From Pseudomonas fulva NBRC 16637 = DSM 17717 (lineage in GTDB: Bacteria; Pseudomonadota; Gammaproteobacteria; Pseudomonadales; Pseudomonadaceae), in assembly GCF_000730565.1 (NCBI RefSeq), contig NZ_BBIQ01000001.1, positions 124,001 through 188,000 on the forward strand: DNA of 64,000 nucleotides, in the 5' to 3' direction. The notes below the pieces were generated by a model. It had not been told where the DNA came from and made no database searches. It saw nothing but the letters and a program-made list of their open reading frames with translations. Positions within the stretch are counted from its first letter, which is position 1. Each line of letters begins with the position of its first letter. This document shows, piece by piece, positions 30,660 to 39,026 of the stretch. The position numbers and the translations under genes were made by a program.

Positions 30660-32048
30660 TCAGGCAGGTGTGGCCGTTGCGGCGCTTGTCCCGGCGTGGC
30701 GTAGCAACCGCCGCATCCGCCACTCGAAGCCGAAGGTCAGTGCCACCGAGGCGCACGCCAGCCCCAATGCCAGCCCCCACCAGACGCCCACCGCGCCCCC
30801 GCCGAAGACGAAGGTGAACAACCAGGCGCTGGGTGCCCCGATGAGCCAATAGCACACCAGCCCGATCAGGAACGTGGTCTTGGCGTCCTTCAGCCCGCGA
30901 ATAGAGCCCATGGCGATGGTCTGCACGCCATCGAAGAGCTCGAACCAGGCGGCGACCATCAGCAGCTGGACCGCCAGTTGGAAGATGGCGGCAAACGCCG
31001 GGTCGGCCCGGTCGATGAACAGCCCTACCAGTGCGTCTGGCAGCAACCAGAACAGGGCAGCGAAGGCGAACATCAGCATGGCTCCGAAGCCGATACCCAC
31101 CCGGCCTGCGCTGCGCGCTGCGAGCAAGTTCCCCGCGCCGTAGTAATGGCCCACGCGCATGGTCACGGCATAGGACAGGCCAGTGGGCACCATGAAGGCG
31201 GTCGACACGATCTGCAGGGCGATCTGGTGCGCGCCCAACTCGGTACTGCCCAGCACGCCCATGCACAGCGCCGCAAAGGCGAACAGCCCTACCTCCACCA
31301 TGTAGGTGCCGCCGATCGGCAGGCCCAGCCGCCACAGCTCGCCCAACGCTGGCAGCGATGGCCGTGACAGGCCTTTGCGCAGTGGGTAGGCCGCATAGGC
31401 CGGGTGCCAGCGGATATACAGCGCCAGGGCAATGGCCATGCCCATCGAGACCACCGCAGTGACCAGGCCGATGCCCATCAGGCCAAGCTTGGGCAGGCCG
31501 AACATGCCCTCGATCAGTGCAACGTTCAGCAAGTAGTTGAGTACGGTACCCACCAGGCTGATGACCATCACCGGCGTAGAGCGGCCCAGGGCGCTGGTGA
31601 AGCCGCGCAAGGCCATGAAGGTCAGGTAGCCCGGCAAAGCCAGCGGCAGCAGGGTGAGAAACTCGGCCGCCGAGGCCACGTTGTCAGGCTGTTGCCCGAA
31701 GAGCAGCAGGACAGGTTCGAGGTTCCACAGCACCAGCGCCGCGAACAGGGCCAGGCCCCAGGCCAGCCACAGACCGCTTTGCGCCAGCCGTGTGGCGCCC
31801 TCGATGTCATTGGCGCCCCTGCGGAAGGCTACCAGGGTGCCAACCGCCGCGATGACGCCCAGGCAGAAGATGGACACGAACGAATAGCCCGCCGCGCCCA
31901 ATCCGCCCCCGGCCAGGGCCTGCGGGCTGATGCGTGCCATCATCAGGGTGTCGGTCAGTACCATGAGCATGTGCGCCAGCTGCGAGGCGATCAGTGGGCC
32001 TGCCAAGCGCAGTAATGCCTTGAGCTCGAGCGTAGGTGCGACGTGCAT
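30660..32048 (-). CDS. MATE family efflux transporter (NorM-like)
   Basis: A 462-aa, 12-helix cation-drug antiporter of the inner membrane. The start at 32048 (MHVAPTLELKALLRLAGPL) has AAGGA seven bases upstream; the frame runs open to 32141 but without homology. The two pseudo-repeats are visible: IASQLAHMLMVLTDTLMMAR near the start and GTYMVEVGLFAFAALCMGVLG in the second half. It is divergent from a LysR gene, its likely regulator. Confidence 0.92.
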   Translation of the reverse strand: MHVAPTLELKALLRLAGPLIASQLAHMLMVLTDTLMMARISPQALAGGGLGAAGYSFVSIFCLGVIAAVGTLVAFRRGANDIEGATRLAQSGLWLAWGLALFAALVLWNLEPVLLLFGQQPDNVASAAEFLTLLPLALPGYLTFMALRGFTSALGRSTPVMVISLVGTVLNYLLNVALIEGMFGLPKLGLMGIGLVTAVVSMGMAIALALYIRWHPAYAAYPLRKGLSRPSLPALGELWRLGLPIGGTYMVEVGLFAFAALCMGVLGSTELGAHQIALQIVSTAFMVPTGLSYAVTMRVGHYYGAGNLLAARSAGRVGIGFGAMLMFAFAALFWLLPDALVGLFIDRADPAFAAIFQLAVQLLMVAAWFELFDGVQTIAMGSIRGLKDAKTTFLIGLVCYWLIGAPSAWLFTFVFGGGAVGVWWGLALGLACASVALTFGFEWRMRRLLRHAGTSAATATPA

Positions 32049-32202
32049 GGATGTGATCCTTGGCAAAGACAATGGCGGACGAAGGGCGATTCTGAGGCTT
32101 GGGTCAGCTTTTAACAAAAGGATAAATGCGATCATTGGCATGAGTTTTAATCATGGCGATATGATGCGCAGGTCGCCGCTTCTCCACCGAACAAGGAATC
32201 TC

Positions 32203-33129
32203 ATGACCCGCAAGCTGCCGCCCCTGTATGCGCTGCGTGCATTCGAAGCCGCGGCGAGGTTGAACTCATTCACCCGTGCTGGCGAAGCGTTGTCCATTAC
32301 CCAAAGCGCGGTCAGCCGGCACATTCGCACGCTGGAGGATCACTTTGCCTGCCGCCTGTTCACGCGCAGTGGCCGCAGCCTGCAACTGACCGAAGCGGCG
32401 CGGGTGCTGCTACCGGGTGTGCGCGAAGGCTTTGCCGCGCTTGAGCGTGCCTGTGACACGTTGCGCGGTGAAGACGACATGCTGCGCATGAAGGCGCCAT
32501 CCACCCTGACCATGCGTTGGTTGCTGGCCCGGCTAAGCCGCTTCCGTCGGCTGCAGCCTGGCAATGAAGTGCAACTGACCAGTGCCTGGATGGACGTCGA
32601 CCATGTGGACTTCAACCAGGAACCTTTCGATTGCGCGGTGCTGCTGGGCGATGGGGTGTTCCCGGCGGAGTGGGAGGTGCGCAAGCTGTTCCCCGAACTG
32701 CTGGTGCCGGTGGGCGCACCAGGGCTGCTGGATGACGGGCCTTGGTGCGCGGCGCGCCTTGCGAGCAGCGAACTGCTGCACCCCACAATGGACAAGCGCG
32801 ACTGGCGAGTGTGGCTGGAACGCCTGGGCCTGGGTAGCAGGGTTTCGCTCAAGGGCGGCCAGGTGTTCGACACGCTGGAACTGGGCATGATTGCAGCGGC
32901 CCGTGGCTACGGTGTTTCGATTGGCGACCTGATTATGGTGGCCGAAGATGTGGCGCAGGGGCGCATGAGCCTGCCATGGCCCACGGCGGTCCCCAGCGGC
33001 TTGGACTACTACCTGGTATGGCCGCGGACCCGACCGGGCGGCGAGCGGCTGCGCCGCCTCAGTGCCTTCCTGCAAGCAGAGGTGGCTGCCATGGCGCTAC
33101 CCGAGGTGGTGATCCTGCCAGCCCTTTGA
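32203..33129 (+). CDS. LysR family regulator (GcvA-like)
   Basis: A 308-aa LysR-type regulator. The N-terminal HTH is LPPLYALRAFEAAARLNSF, then SITQSAVSRHIRTLEDHF, followed by a periplasmic-binding-like sensor domain. The N-terminal signature is of the GcvA/AmpR-like branch. The start at 32203 (MTRKLPPL) is preceded by an AAGGA ribosome-binding site. It is divergent from the MATE pump. Its 3' end abuts a chemoreceptor remnant. Confidence 0.9.
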   Translation: MTRKLPPLYALRAFEAAARLNSFTRAGEALSITQSAVSRHIRTLEDHFACRLFTRSGRSLQLTEAARVLLPGVREGFAALERACDTLRGEDDMLRMKAPSTLTMRWLLARLSRFRRLQPGNEVQLTSAWMDVDHVDFNQEPFDCAVLLGDGVFPAEWEVRKLFPELLVPVGAPGLLDDGPWCAARLASSELLHPTMDKRDWRVWLERLGLGSRVSLKGGQVFDTLELGMIAAARGYGVSIGDLIMVAEDVAQGRMSLPWPTAVPSGLDYYLVWPRTRPGGERLRRLSAFLQAEVAAMALPEVVILPAL

Positions 33130-33467
33130 TTGCGAGCGCTATATCCCGGTCCGATACCGGGCACGCCATCACCACACTGGAGCAGAGTAACCAGCTGATG
33201 CAGGACGGCCTTGAGCGTAACGACAAGGTCGCGCAAGCACTTGCCCGCATCGACGAACAAAGCCGTGCGGCGGGTGAGCAGTTTGCCGTGATCAGTACGG
33301 CGACCCAGGAGCAGAGCAGCACAGCGACCGTGCTGAGCCGCAATTTGCAGAGCATCGCCCAGGCCAACGGTGAGCAGCGCGAGGTGGCCAACGAGCTGGC
33401 ACTCACAGCGCGGGAGCTGGAAGGATTGGCTGCGCAGTTGCGTCAGGAAGTGGACCGCTTCCGCTGA
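33130..33467 (+). pseudogene. C-terminal remnant of a methyl-accepting chemotaxis protein
   Basis: The frame ending at 33467 translates from about 33156 to a typical MCP C-terminus. It includes NQLMQDGLERNDKVAQALARI, then ATQEQSSTATVLSRNLQSIA and a final LRQEVDRFR, as in PctA-type receptors. There is no start codon of its own with a ribosome-binding site, no transmembrane or sensor region, and no signalling hairpin tip; only about 100 residues remain. The upstream frame overlaps the LysR gene and is not MCP. It is the scar of a deleted receptor gene. Confidence 0.8.
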
Positions 33468-33505
33468 CACGCTGGGGCACCCACGTGCCCCTTCACTCTG
33501 TCGCC

Positions 33506-34900
33506 TTACACCGATACCAGGTTCAATGCCTGGGCGCAGGCCTGCAGCGAGCGGCGCTCGCTTTGCGCATACAGCGCCAGTTCATCCTGCACCTGCAGCC
33601 CCAGCGCCGCTTCGAAGGCCGCGCGGTTGGCGTTGCTGCCGTACTCGGCCTGGGCATCGTCGCCCAGGTTGGACTGGAAGATCCCTGCGGCGCTTACCGG
33701 CAAGAAATCCTCGTACACCAGCGCCTCGAAATGCACGTGGTCTGCGTCGATCAGCCCTTGCAGGGTAGTTGGCCTGCCTTGCTTATCGCGCGCGGCCAGG
33801 CCTTTCTCGGTGGCGAAGTAGCGAAAATACGCCAGGCCCTGTTCACGCATCTGCGCCAGGTCGTCCGGGAAGGCGGCGAAGGTGTCGGTGAGTATCGCCA
33901 TGTACCGTGCGGCATTGGCCTCGACGGGCGCACCCCCCAATGCGACACGCGTCGTGTCGAGCAGCTTGTCATAGAGCTGGCGCCCCTTCGGTGTCAACGC
34001 CGCGCCACGTTGCTCGATTTCCCCAAAGCGCGCGGTGTGGCTGCCTTCGCTACCGTGCTGACCGCAGAATGCGACCTTTTCCTGCAGGGCCTTGAAGCTG
34101 GTCTGGCGCAGCAGGATTGGGTGGCGGCGGGGAGGGGGGCCTTCGACCACGGCCTTGGGCGTGATGCCCTTGGCTGGCATGCCGAGCTGGATGGCATCGA
34201 TGTCCAGGGTGCGCGGAGTCAGGTGGTTGATGTGCGGACCCCTGAACGCGACCACATCGGCAAGCAGGCGGTGCTGGTCGTGCAGCTGCTGGTATTGCTT
34301 GGCGGTGACGGTGGCGTCGTGGTGCCAGCGGAAGGTCTGCAGGGCTTGCTGTACGAAAGCCTGAGCATCTGCGGCATTCAAGCCGCCATCGCGTTCGTGC
34401 TGCTCGATCAGATGGAGTACGCGAGGGGTGAAGATCTGGCGTTTGGCCAGGATATCCTTGGCCATTTCCCGCAACTGCAGGTTGTCGATCAGCTCCAAGC
34501 GCAACAGCGAGGTGAAGACGCGGAACGGGCTGACGTGCAGCGACTGCTCGTGCACGGCACGGAACGCGGTGGAGTGCACCGGCACCCCAGCACTGCTGAG
34601 GTCGTAGTAGCCCACCGGCTGCATGCCCATGACCGCAAAAAGTCGCGCGATGGTCGCCAGCTCCTGGGCCGTACCTACTCGGATGGCCCCATGGCGTTCA
34701 TGGCCCAGCCGTTCGAGTTCCCCAGTCCAGCGCAGCGCCTGCGTCACTTCTGGCTGCTCGGCCATCACCTGCTGGTTGATTTCGCTCACCAGCGCAAGCA
34801 GCGTGCCGTACAACGGCACTTCCTGTTTGTACATGAGCGACATGGCGGCAGAAAACTGCGCACGGATGCTGTCGGGGCTGACGAAATCATGGGCGGGCAT
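33506..34900 (-). CDS. hglS: 2-oxoadipate dioxygenase/decarboxylase HglS (DUF1338)
   Basis: An Fe(II)-dependent enzyme converting 2-oxoadipate to D-2-hydroxyglutarate in lysine catabolism. The 464-aa length equals the P. putida enzyme. All residues I recall as functional in that enzyme are present at identical numbers: His70, His226 and Glu294 (metal ligands), Arg74, Val402 and Ser403. The start at 34900 (MPAHDFVSPD) is chosen over an ATG 17 codons upstream. Neighbours amaB and amaA supply the upstream steps (pipecolate to 2-aminoadipate), so the cluster covers D-lysine breakdown. Confidence 0.95.
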   Translation of the reverse strand: MPAHDFVSPDSIRAQFSAAMSLMYKQEVPLYGTLLALVSEINQQVMAEQPEVTQALRWTGELERLGHERHGAIRVGTAQELATIARLFAVMGMQPVGYYDLSSAGVPVHSTAFRAVHEQSLHVSPFRVFTSLLRLELIDNLQLREMAKDILAKRQIFTPRVLHLIEQHERDGGLNAADAQAFVQQALQTFRWHHDATVTAKQYQQLHDQHRLLADVVAFRGPHINHLTPRTLDIDAIQLGMPAKGITPKAVVEGPPPRRHPILLRQTSFKALQEKVAFCGQHGSEGSHTARFGEIEQRGAALTPKGRQLYDKLLDTTRVALGGAPVEANAARYMAILTDTFAAFPDDLAQMREQGLAYFRYFATEKGLAARDKQGRPTTLQGLIDADHVHFEALVYEDFLPVSAAGIFQSNLGDDAQAEYGSNANRAAFEAALGLQVQDELALYAQSERRSLQACAQALNLVSV

Positions 34901-35036
34901 CGCTGGATTCCTGGTTGATGGCTGACCTTTACATGAAAGCGGGGAATGCACCCGGTCTACAAGCGAAAAAAAGTAGGTGTGTCATTCCTTTTTTGATCGA
35001 CGTAGGCGGGCTAGGGCGCTACGCCTGTCTAGAGCA

Positions 35037-35927
35037 TCAGGCCTGCAACTGCTCACCGATCCAATCCACCAGCGCCCGCACCTTGGGCACTTCTGCGGCA
35101 TGTTCGGCGTACGCCAGGTAGTGCGCGCCGGCACTGCGCATCGCATGGTTCCAAGGCATGACCAGGCTGCCTTCGGCCAACTCCTTTGCGACCAGGTAGC
35201 GCGGCACCAGCGCTACCCCGCAGCCGGCCTGGGCAGCGCTCAGTGCCATGTAGAAGGTGTCAAAGCGTGGGCCGTGGTAGGCGCTGACGCTTTGCAGGTC
35301 CTGCTCCAGGAACCATTCGTGCCAGGCTTCCGGCCGTGAAGTGCTTTGCAGCAACACCAGGTCGGTCAATGCCTCGGCACTGGCCAGGTCACGGGCGGCC
35401 AGTAACTCTGGCGAGCACACCGGCACCACTTCTTCACCGAACAGCTCGATGCAGCTGGCCCCCGGCCAGGTGCCCTGGCCGTAGAAGAACACGACGTCGG
35501 CCGAGCCCTGCAACAGCGAGAAGGGCTCCATTTCGTTGCGGATGTCCAAGTGAATGTTGCTGTGCCGCCGGCCGAAGCCCTTGAGGTGGGGGATCAGCCA
35601 CCGCACACCAAAGCTCGGCTGCGTTGCGACCTTCAGGATCTCGGTCTGCTCCCCGTAGGTCAGCACATAGCGGCTGGACATATCGACCTGCGTGAGGATC
35701 TTGTTCACCTCGGCCAGATAGAGGCTGCCGGCTGGCGTGAGTTGTAAACGTCGGCGAATGCGCAGGAAAAGATGGTGACGCAACAGGTCTTCAAGCTGCG
35801 CGACCTGCTTGCTGACCGCACTCTGGGTCAAGTGCAGCTCTTCGGCGGCTCGGGTGAAGCTCAAGTGGCGGGCTGCAGCTTCGAAGCACTGCAGGGCGGT
35901 CATGGAAGGCACCAGACGTTTTGACAT
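35037..35927 (-). CDS. LysR family regulator of the ama/hglS lysine cluster
   Basis: A 296-aa LysR-type regulator: HTH with SMTALQCFEAAARHLSFTRAAEELHLTQSAVSKQVAQLEDLL, then a substrate-binding domain. It lies between hglS and the divergent amaB, so it is the natural candidate regulator of lysine/2-aminoadipate catabolism. An in-frame ATG eight codons upstream (35951) is possible; the chosen start gives the usual MSKRLVPSM head. The effector is unknown. Confidence 0.88.
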   Translation of the reverse strand: MSKRLVPSMTALQCFEAAARHLSFTRAAEELHLTQSAVSKQVAQLEDLLRHHLFLRIRRRLQLTPAGSLYLAEVNKILTQVDMSSRYVLTYGEQTEILKVATQPSFGVRWLIPHLKGFGRRHSNIHLDIRNEMEPFSLLQGSADVVFFYGQGTWPGASCIELFGEEVVPVCSPELLAARDLASAEALTDLVLLQSTSRPEAWHEWFLEQDLQSVSAYHGPRFDTFYMALSAAQAGCGVALVPRYLVAKELAEGSLVMPWNHAMRSAGAHYLAYAEHAAEVPKVRALVDWIGEQLQA

Positions 35928-35985
35928 AGCGTTCTCAAGGGCTCGAGTCATTACCTGACGGAATGATATGCGGAATAAAGGTCGT

Positions 35986-36014
35986 TTGTTGCGCTTAACT
36001 GATCGGATTAATAC
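35986..36014 (+). promoter_or_regulatory. Predicted promoter of amaB
   Basis: TTGTTG, a 17-bp spacer and TAATAC. It lies in the 133-bp gap shared with the divergent lysR gene and leaves a leader of about 40 nt before amaB. Confidence 0.45.
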
Positions 36015-36060
36015 TGATCCACATCATATCCAACCTGTCCACCGATGTAGGAGAACACCA

Positions 36061-37551
36061 ATGGTTGCTGGATTGCTCGAGCGCCTGGGGGTTGCTGCCC
36101 AGGCTTACACGCAAGGCGATTACGCTGTACACACGCCCATCGACGGCAGCCAGATCGCTTCGGTGACACTGCTCGGTCAAGCCGAGACTACCGCGCGCAT
36201 CGAGCAGGCTCAGCAGGCCTTCGAGGCATGGCGCAGCGTGCCAGCCCCTCGCCGGGGTGAGCTGGTGCGCCTGTTCGGCGAAGTGCTGCGCGAGCACAAG
36301 GCAGACCTGGGTGAACTGGTTTCGATCGAGGCAGGCAAGATCACCCAGGAAGGTCTGGGCGAAGTGCAGGAAATGATCGACATCTGTGACTTTGCAGTGG
36401 GGCTGTCACGCCAGTTGTACGGCCTGACCATCGCCTCCGAACGCCCGGGTCACCACATGCGCGAAAGCTGGCACCCGCTGGGTGTGGTCGGTGTGATCAG
36501 CGCATTCAACTTCCCGGTGGCGGTCTGGTCCTGGAACACCGCCCTGGCCCTGGTGGCCGGCAACTCGGTGGTGTGGAAGCCCTCCGAGAAAACGCCATTG
36601 ACCGCCCTGGCGTGCCAGGCGTTGTTCGACAAGGCGTTGAAAGCCTTCGGCGATGCGCCGGCAGGTCTCGCGCAGCTGGTCATCGGTGGCCGTGAAGCAG
36701 GCGAAGCCCTGGTCGATGACCCCCGCGTGGCCCTGGTGAGTGCCACCGGCAGCACGCGCATGGGCCGTGAAGTCGGGCCGCGTGTAGCCGCACGTTTCGG
36801 GCGCAGCATCCTGGAACTTGGCGGCAACAATGCCATGATCCTTGCACCCAGCGCCGACCTGGACCTGGCCGTGCGGGGCATTCTCTTCTCGGCAGTCGGC
36901 ACTGCCGGGCAACGCTGTACCACGCTGCGCCGCCTCATCGTGCACCGTTCGATCAAGGACGAAGTGGTGGCTCGGGTCAAGGCCGCCTACGGCAAGGTGC
37001 GCATTGGCGACCCGCGCAAGGACAACCTGGTTGGGCCCCTGATCGACAAGGCCTCATTCGATGCCATGCAAGGCGCCCTGGCCAAGGCTCGCGACGAAGG
37101 GGGCCAAGTGTTCGGGGGCGAGCGTCAGTTGACCGACCAGTATCCCAATGCTTATTACGTGTCGCCTGCCATTGCCGAAATGCCTGGGCAAAGCGAGGTG
37201 GTGCGCCATGAAACGTTCGCGCCGATTCTCTATGTACTGGCTTACGATGACTTCGACGAAGCCTTGCGGCTGAACAACGAAGTCCCGCAGGGCTTGTCGT
37301 CCTGCATCTTTACCACCGATCTACGCGAGGCTGAGCGTTTCCAGAGCGCGGCTGGTAGCGATTGCGGTATCGCCAACGTCAACATCGGCACCAGCGGTGC
37401 CGAAATCGGCGGGGCGTTCGGGGGTGAGAAGGAGACCGGTGGTGGCCGTGAGTCCGGTTCAGATGCCTGGAAAGGCTATATGCGCCGTCAGACCAACACC
37501 GTGAACTACTCCCGTGAGTTGCCACTGGCGCAAGGCATCGTGTTCGACTGA
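36061..37551 (+). CDS. amaB: L-2-aminoadipate semialdehyde/piperideine-6-carboxylate dehydrogenase AmaB
   Basis: An NAD(P)-dependent ALDH7-type (antiquitin-like) dehydrogenase of 496 aa, oxidising the semialdehyde from pipecolate to 2-aminoadipate. The catalytic Cys286 is in AGQRCTTLRR, the base Glu in ILELGGNNAM, and GVISAFNFPVAVWSWN is the cofactor segment. A GTAGGAGAA ribosome-binding site precedes the ATG. It is followed by amaA after 159 bp holding a strong hairpin. The name follows the well-studied P. putida lysine pathway. Confidence 0.94.
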   Translation: MVAGLLERLGVAAQAYTQGDYAVHTPIDGSQIASVTLLGQAETTARIEQAQQAFEAWRSVPAPRRGELVRLFGEVLREHKADLGELVSIEAGKITQEGLGEVQEMIDICDFAVGLSRQLYGLTIASERPGHHMRESWHPLGVVGVISAFNFPVAVWSWNTALALVAGNSVVWKPSEKTPLTALACQALFDKALKAFGDAPAGLAQLVIGGREAGEALVDDPRVALVSATGSTRMGREVGPRVAARFGRSILELGGNNAMILAPSADLDLAVRGILFSAVGTAGQRCTTLRRLIVHRSIKDEVVARVKAAYGKVRIGDPRKDNLVGPLIDKASFDAMQGALAKARDEGGQVFGGERQLTDQYPNAYYVSPAIAEMPGQSEVVRHETFAPILYVLAYDDFDEALRLNNEVPQGLSSCIFTTDLREAERFQSAAGSDCGIANVNIGTSGAEIGGAFGGEKETGGGRESGSDAWKGYMRRQTNTVNYSRELPLAQGIVFD

Positions 37552-37569
37552 TCAGCGTAATGGTGTAGA

Positions 37570-37590
37570 ACCAGGGGCACGGCCCCTGGT
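37570..37590 (+). terminator. Hairpin between amaB and amaA
   Basis: Perfect arms ACCAGGGGC/GCCCCTGGT with a 3-nt loop, 19 bp after the amaB stop. There is no T-tract, so it may be an mRNA-stabilising or partial termination structure that sets amaA expression below amaB. Confidence 0.45.
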
Positions 37591-37710
37591 GGGCGACCAA
37601 GCCCGCGGCCATCAGGATCGGTGTGCTTGCACCGCTATCTGGGCATGCGGGCTTGGCTGCGAAAGGCCGCACGGCGGTCTCGAACAAGAATAAATTGCGG
37701 GAGCCGGGCC

Positions 37711-38997
37711 ATGTCCGAACTGCGTCAAGAATGCTTGTGGGAATGCGTCACCGTGCCGAGCGTGACTGTCCAGGCCGTGGCGGGGGAGTACCACGCCGAT
37801 GTCTGCGTGATCGGCGGCGGCATTACCGGATTGTCAGCAGCCATTCACCTGCTCGAGCAGGGCAAGTCGGTGATCGTACTGGAGGCCTGGAAAGTGGGCC
37901 ACGGCGGCTCCGGCCGTAATGTCGGTCTGGTCAATGCCGGTACCTGGATTCGCCCGGATGATGTCGAGGCCACCCTGGGTCAGAAACAAGGCAGCCGGTT
38001 GAACACGGTGCTGGGTCAGGCCCCGGCCGATGTGTTCGCCATGATCGAACGCCTGGGCATCGACTGTCAGGCGCGGCACCAGGGCACCCTGCACATGGCA
38101 CATAACGCGACCGGCATCGCCGATCTGCAGGCCCGCCACGAGCAATGGCGACGGCGCGGTGCCGATGTCGAACTGCTGACCGGCGCACAGTGCCAGGAAT
38201 ATTGCGGCACCGACAAGATCGCCGCCGCCCTGCTGGACCGGCGCGCCGGCACCATCAACCCGATGGGCTACACCCAGGGCCTGGCAGCTGCCGTGGTGCG
38301 CCTGGGTGGCAAGCTGTTCCAGCAGTCCGCAGTCCAGGGCCTGACGCGCGAAGGTGACAGCTGGCGTGTGCAGACTGCACGCGGTTCGGTTCGCGCCGAG
38401 AAGGTGGTGATCTCCACTGGCGCCTACACCGAAGGGGACTGGAGCAACCTGCAAAAGCAGTTCTTCAAAGGCTATTACTACCAGGTCGCCTCCAAGCCAT
38501 TGCAGGGCGCGCAGGCCGACAAGGTACTCCCTCACGGCCAAGGCTCCTGGGATACCCGCACCGTGCTCAGCAGTATCCGTCGCGATGATCAGGGCCGTTT
38601 GCTGCTCGGTAGCCTGGGCCGGGTCGACAATAAACCCGCGTGGTTCGTGCGCAGCTGGGCCGACCGTATCCAGCGTCACTACTACCCGACGCTTGGCAAG
38701 GTCGAATGGGACATGCACTGGACCGGCTGCATCGACTTTACGCCCGACCACCTGATGCGTTTGTTCGAACCCGCCCCAGGGTTGGTGGCGGTCACCGGCT
38801 ATAACGGGCGCGGCAATACCACTGGCACCGTCATTGGCCGGGCGTTCGCCGAGTTTCTGTCCAAAGGGGAAGCCGCCAGCCTGCCGATACCGTTCTCGAC
38901 CATGAAAGGCGTGAGCGCGACCTCACTGCGCACCGCGTTCTACGAGTCCGGGTTCTCGCTGTACCACGCCGGCCAGTGCCTGCGCGTGGTGCTGTAA
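37711..38997 (+). CDS. amaA: L-pipecolate oxidase AmaA
   Basis: A 428-aa FAD-dependent oxidase converting L-pipecolate to piperideine-6-carboxylate in D-lysine catabolism. The FAD motif CVIGGGITGLSAAIHLLEQG starts near residue 32, with GHGGSGRNVGLVN following. The C-terminal PGLVAVTGYNGRGNTTGTVIGRA completes the flavin fold. The start at 37711 (MSELRQECLWE) has a GGGAG-type site upstream. It pairs with amaB; together with hglS they form the lysine block. Confidence 0.94.
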   Translation: MSELRQECLWECVTVPSVTVQAVAGEYHADVCVIGGGITGLSAAIHLLEQGKSVIVLEAWKVGHGGSGRNVGLVNAGTWIRPDDVEATLGQKQGSRLNTVLGQAPADVFAMIERLGIDCQARHQGTLHMAHNATGIADLQARHEQWRRRGADVELLTGAQCQEYCGTDKIAAALLDRRAGTINPMGYTQGLAAAVVRLGGKLFQQSAVQGLTREGDSWRVQTARGSVRAEKVVISTGAYTEGDWSNLQKQFFKGYYYQVASKPLQGAQADKVLPHGQGSWDTRTVLSSIRRDDQGRLLLGSLGRVDNKPAWFVRSWADRIQRHYYPTLGKVEWDMHWTGCIDFTPDHLMRLFEPAPGLVAVTGYNGRGNTTGTVIGRAFAEFLSKGEAASLPIPFSTMKGVSATSLRTAFYESGFSLYHAGQCLRVVL

Positions 38998-39026
38998 GGC
39001 AACGCTCCGCAACGGCAGGTGACGCG

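Noticed and set aside
32976-33129. Chemoreceptor reading frame extending into the LysR gene
   Set aside because: The translation before about 33156 is out-of-frame LysR sequence, not receptor-like, so the remnant begins after the LysR stop.
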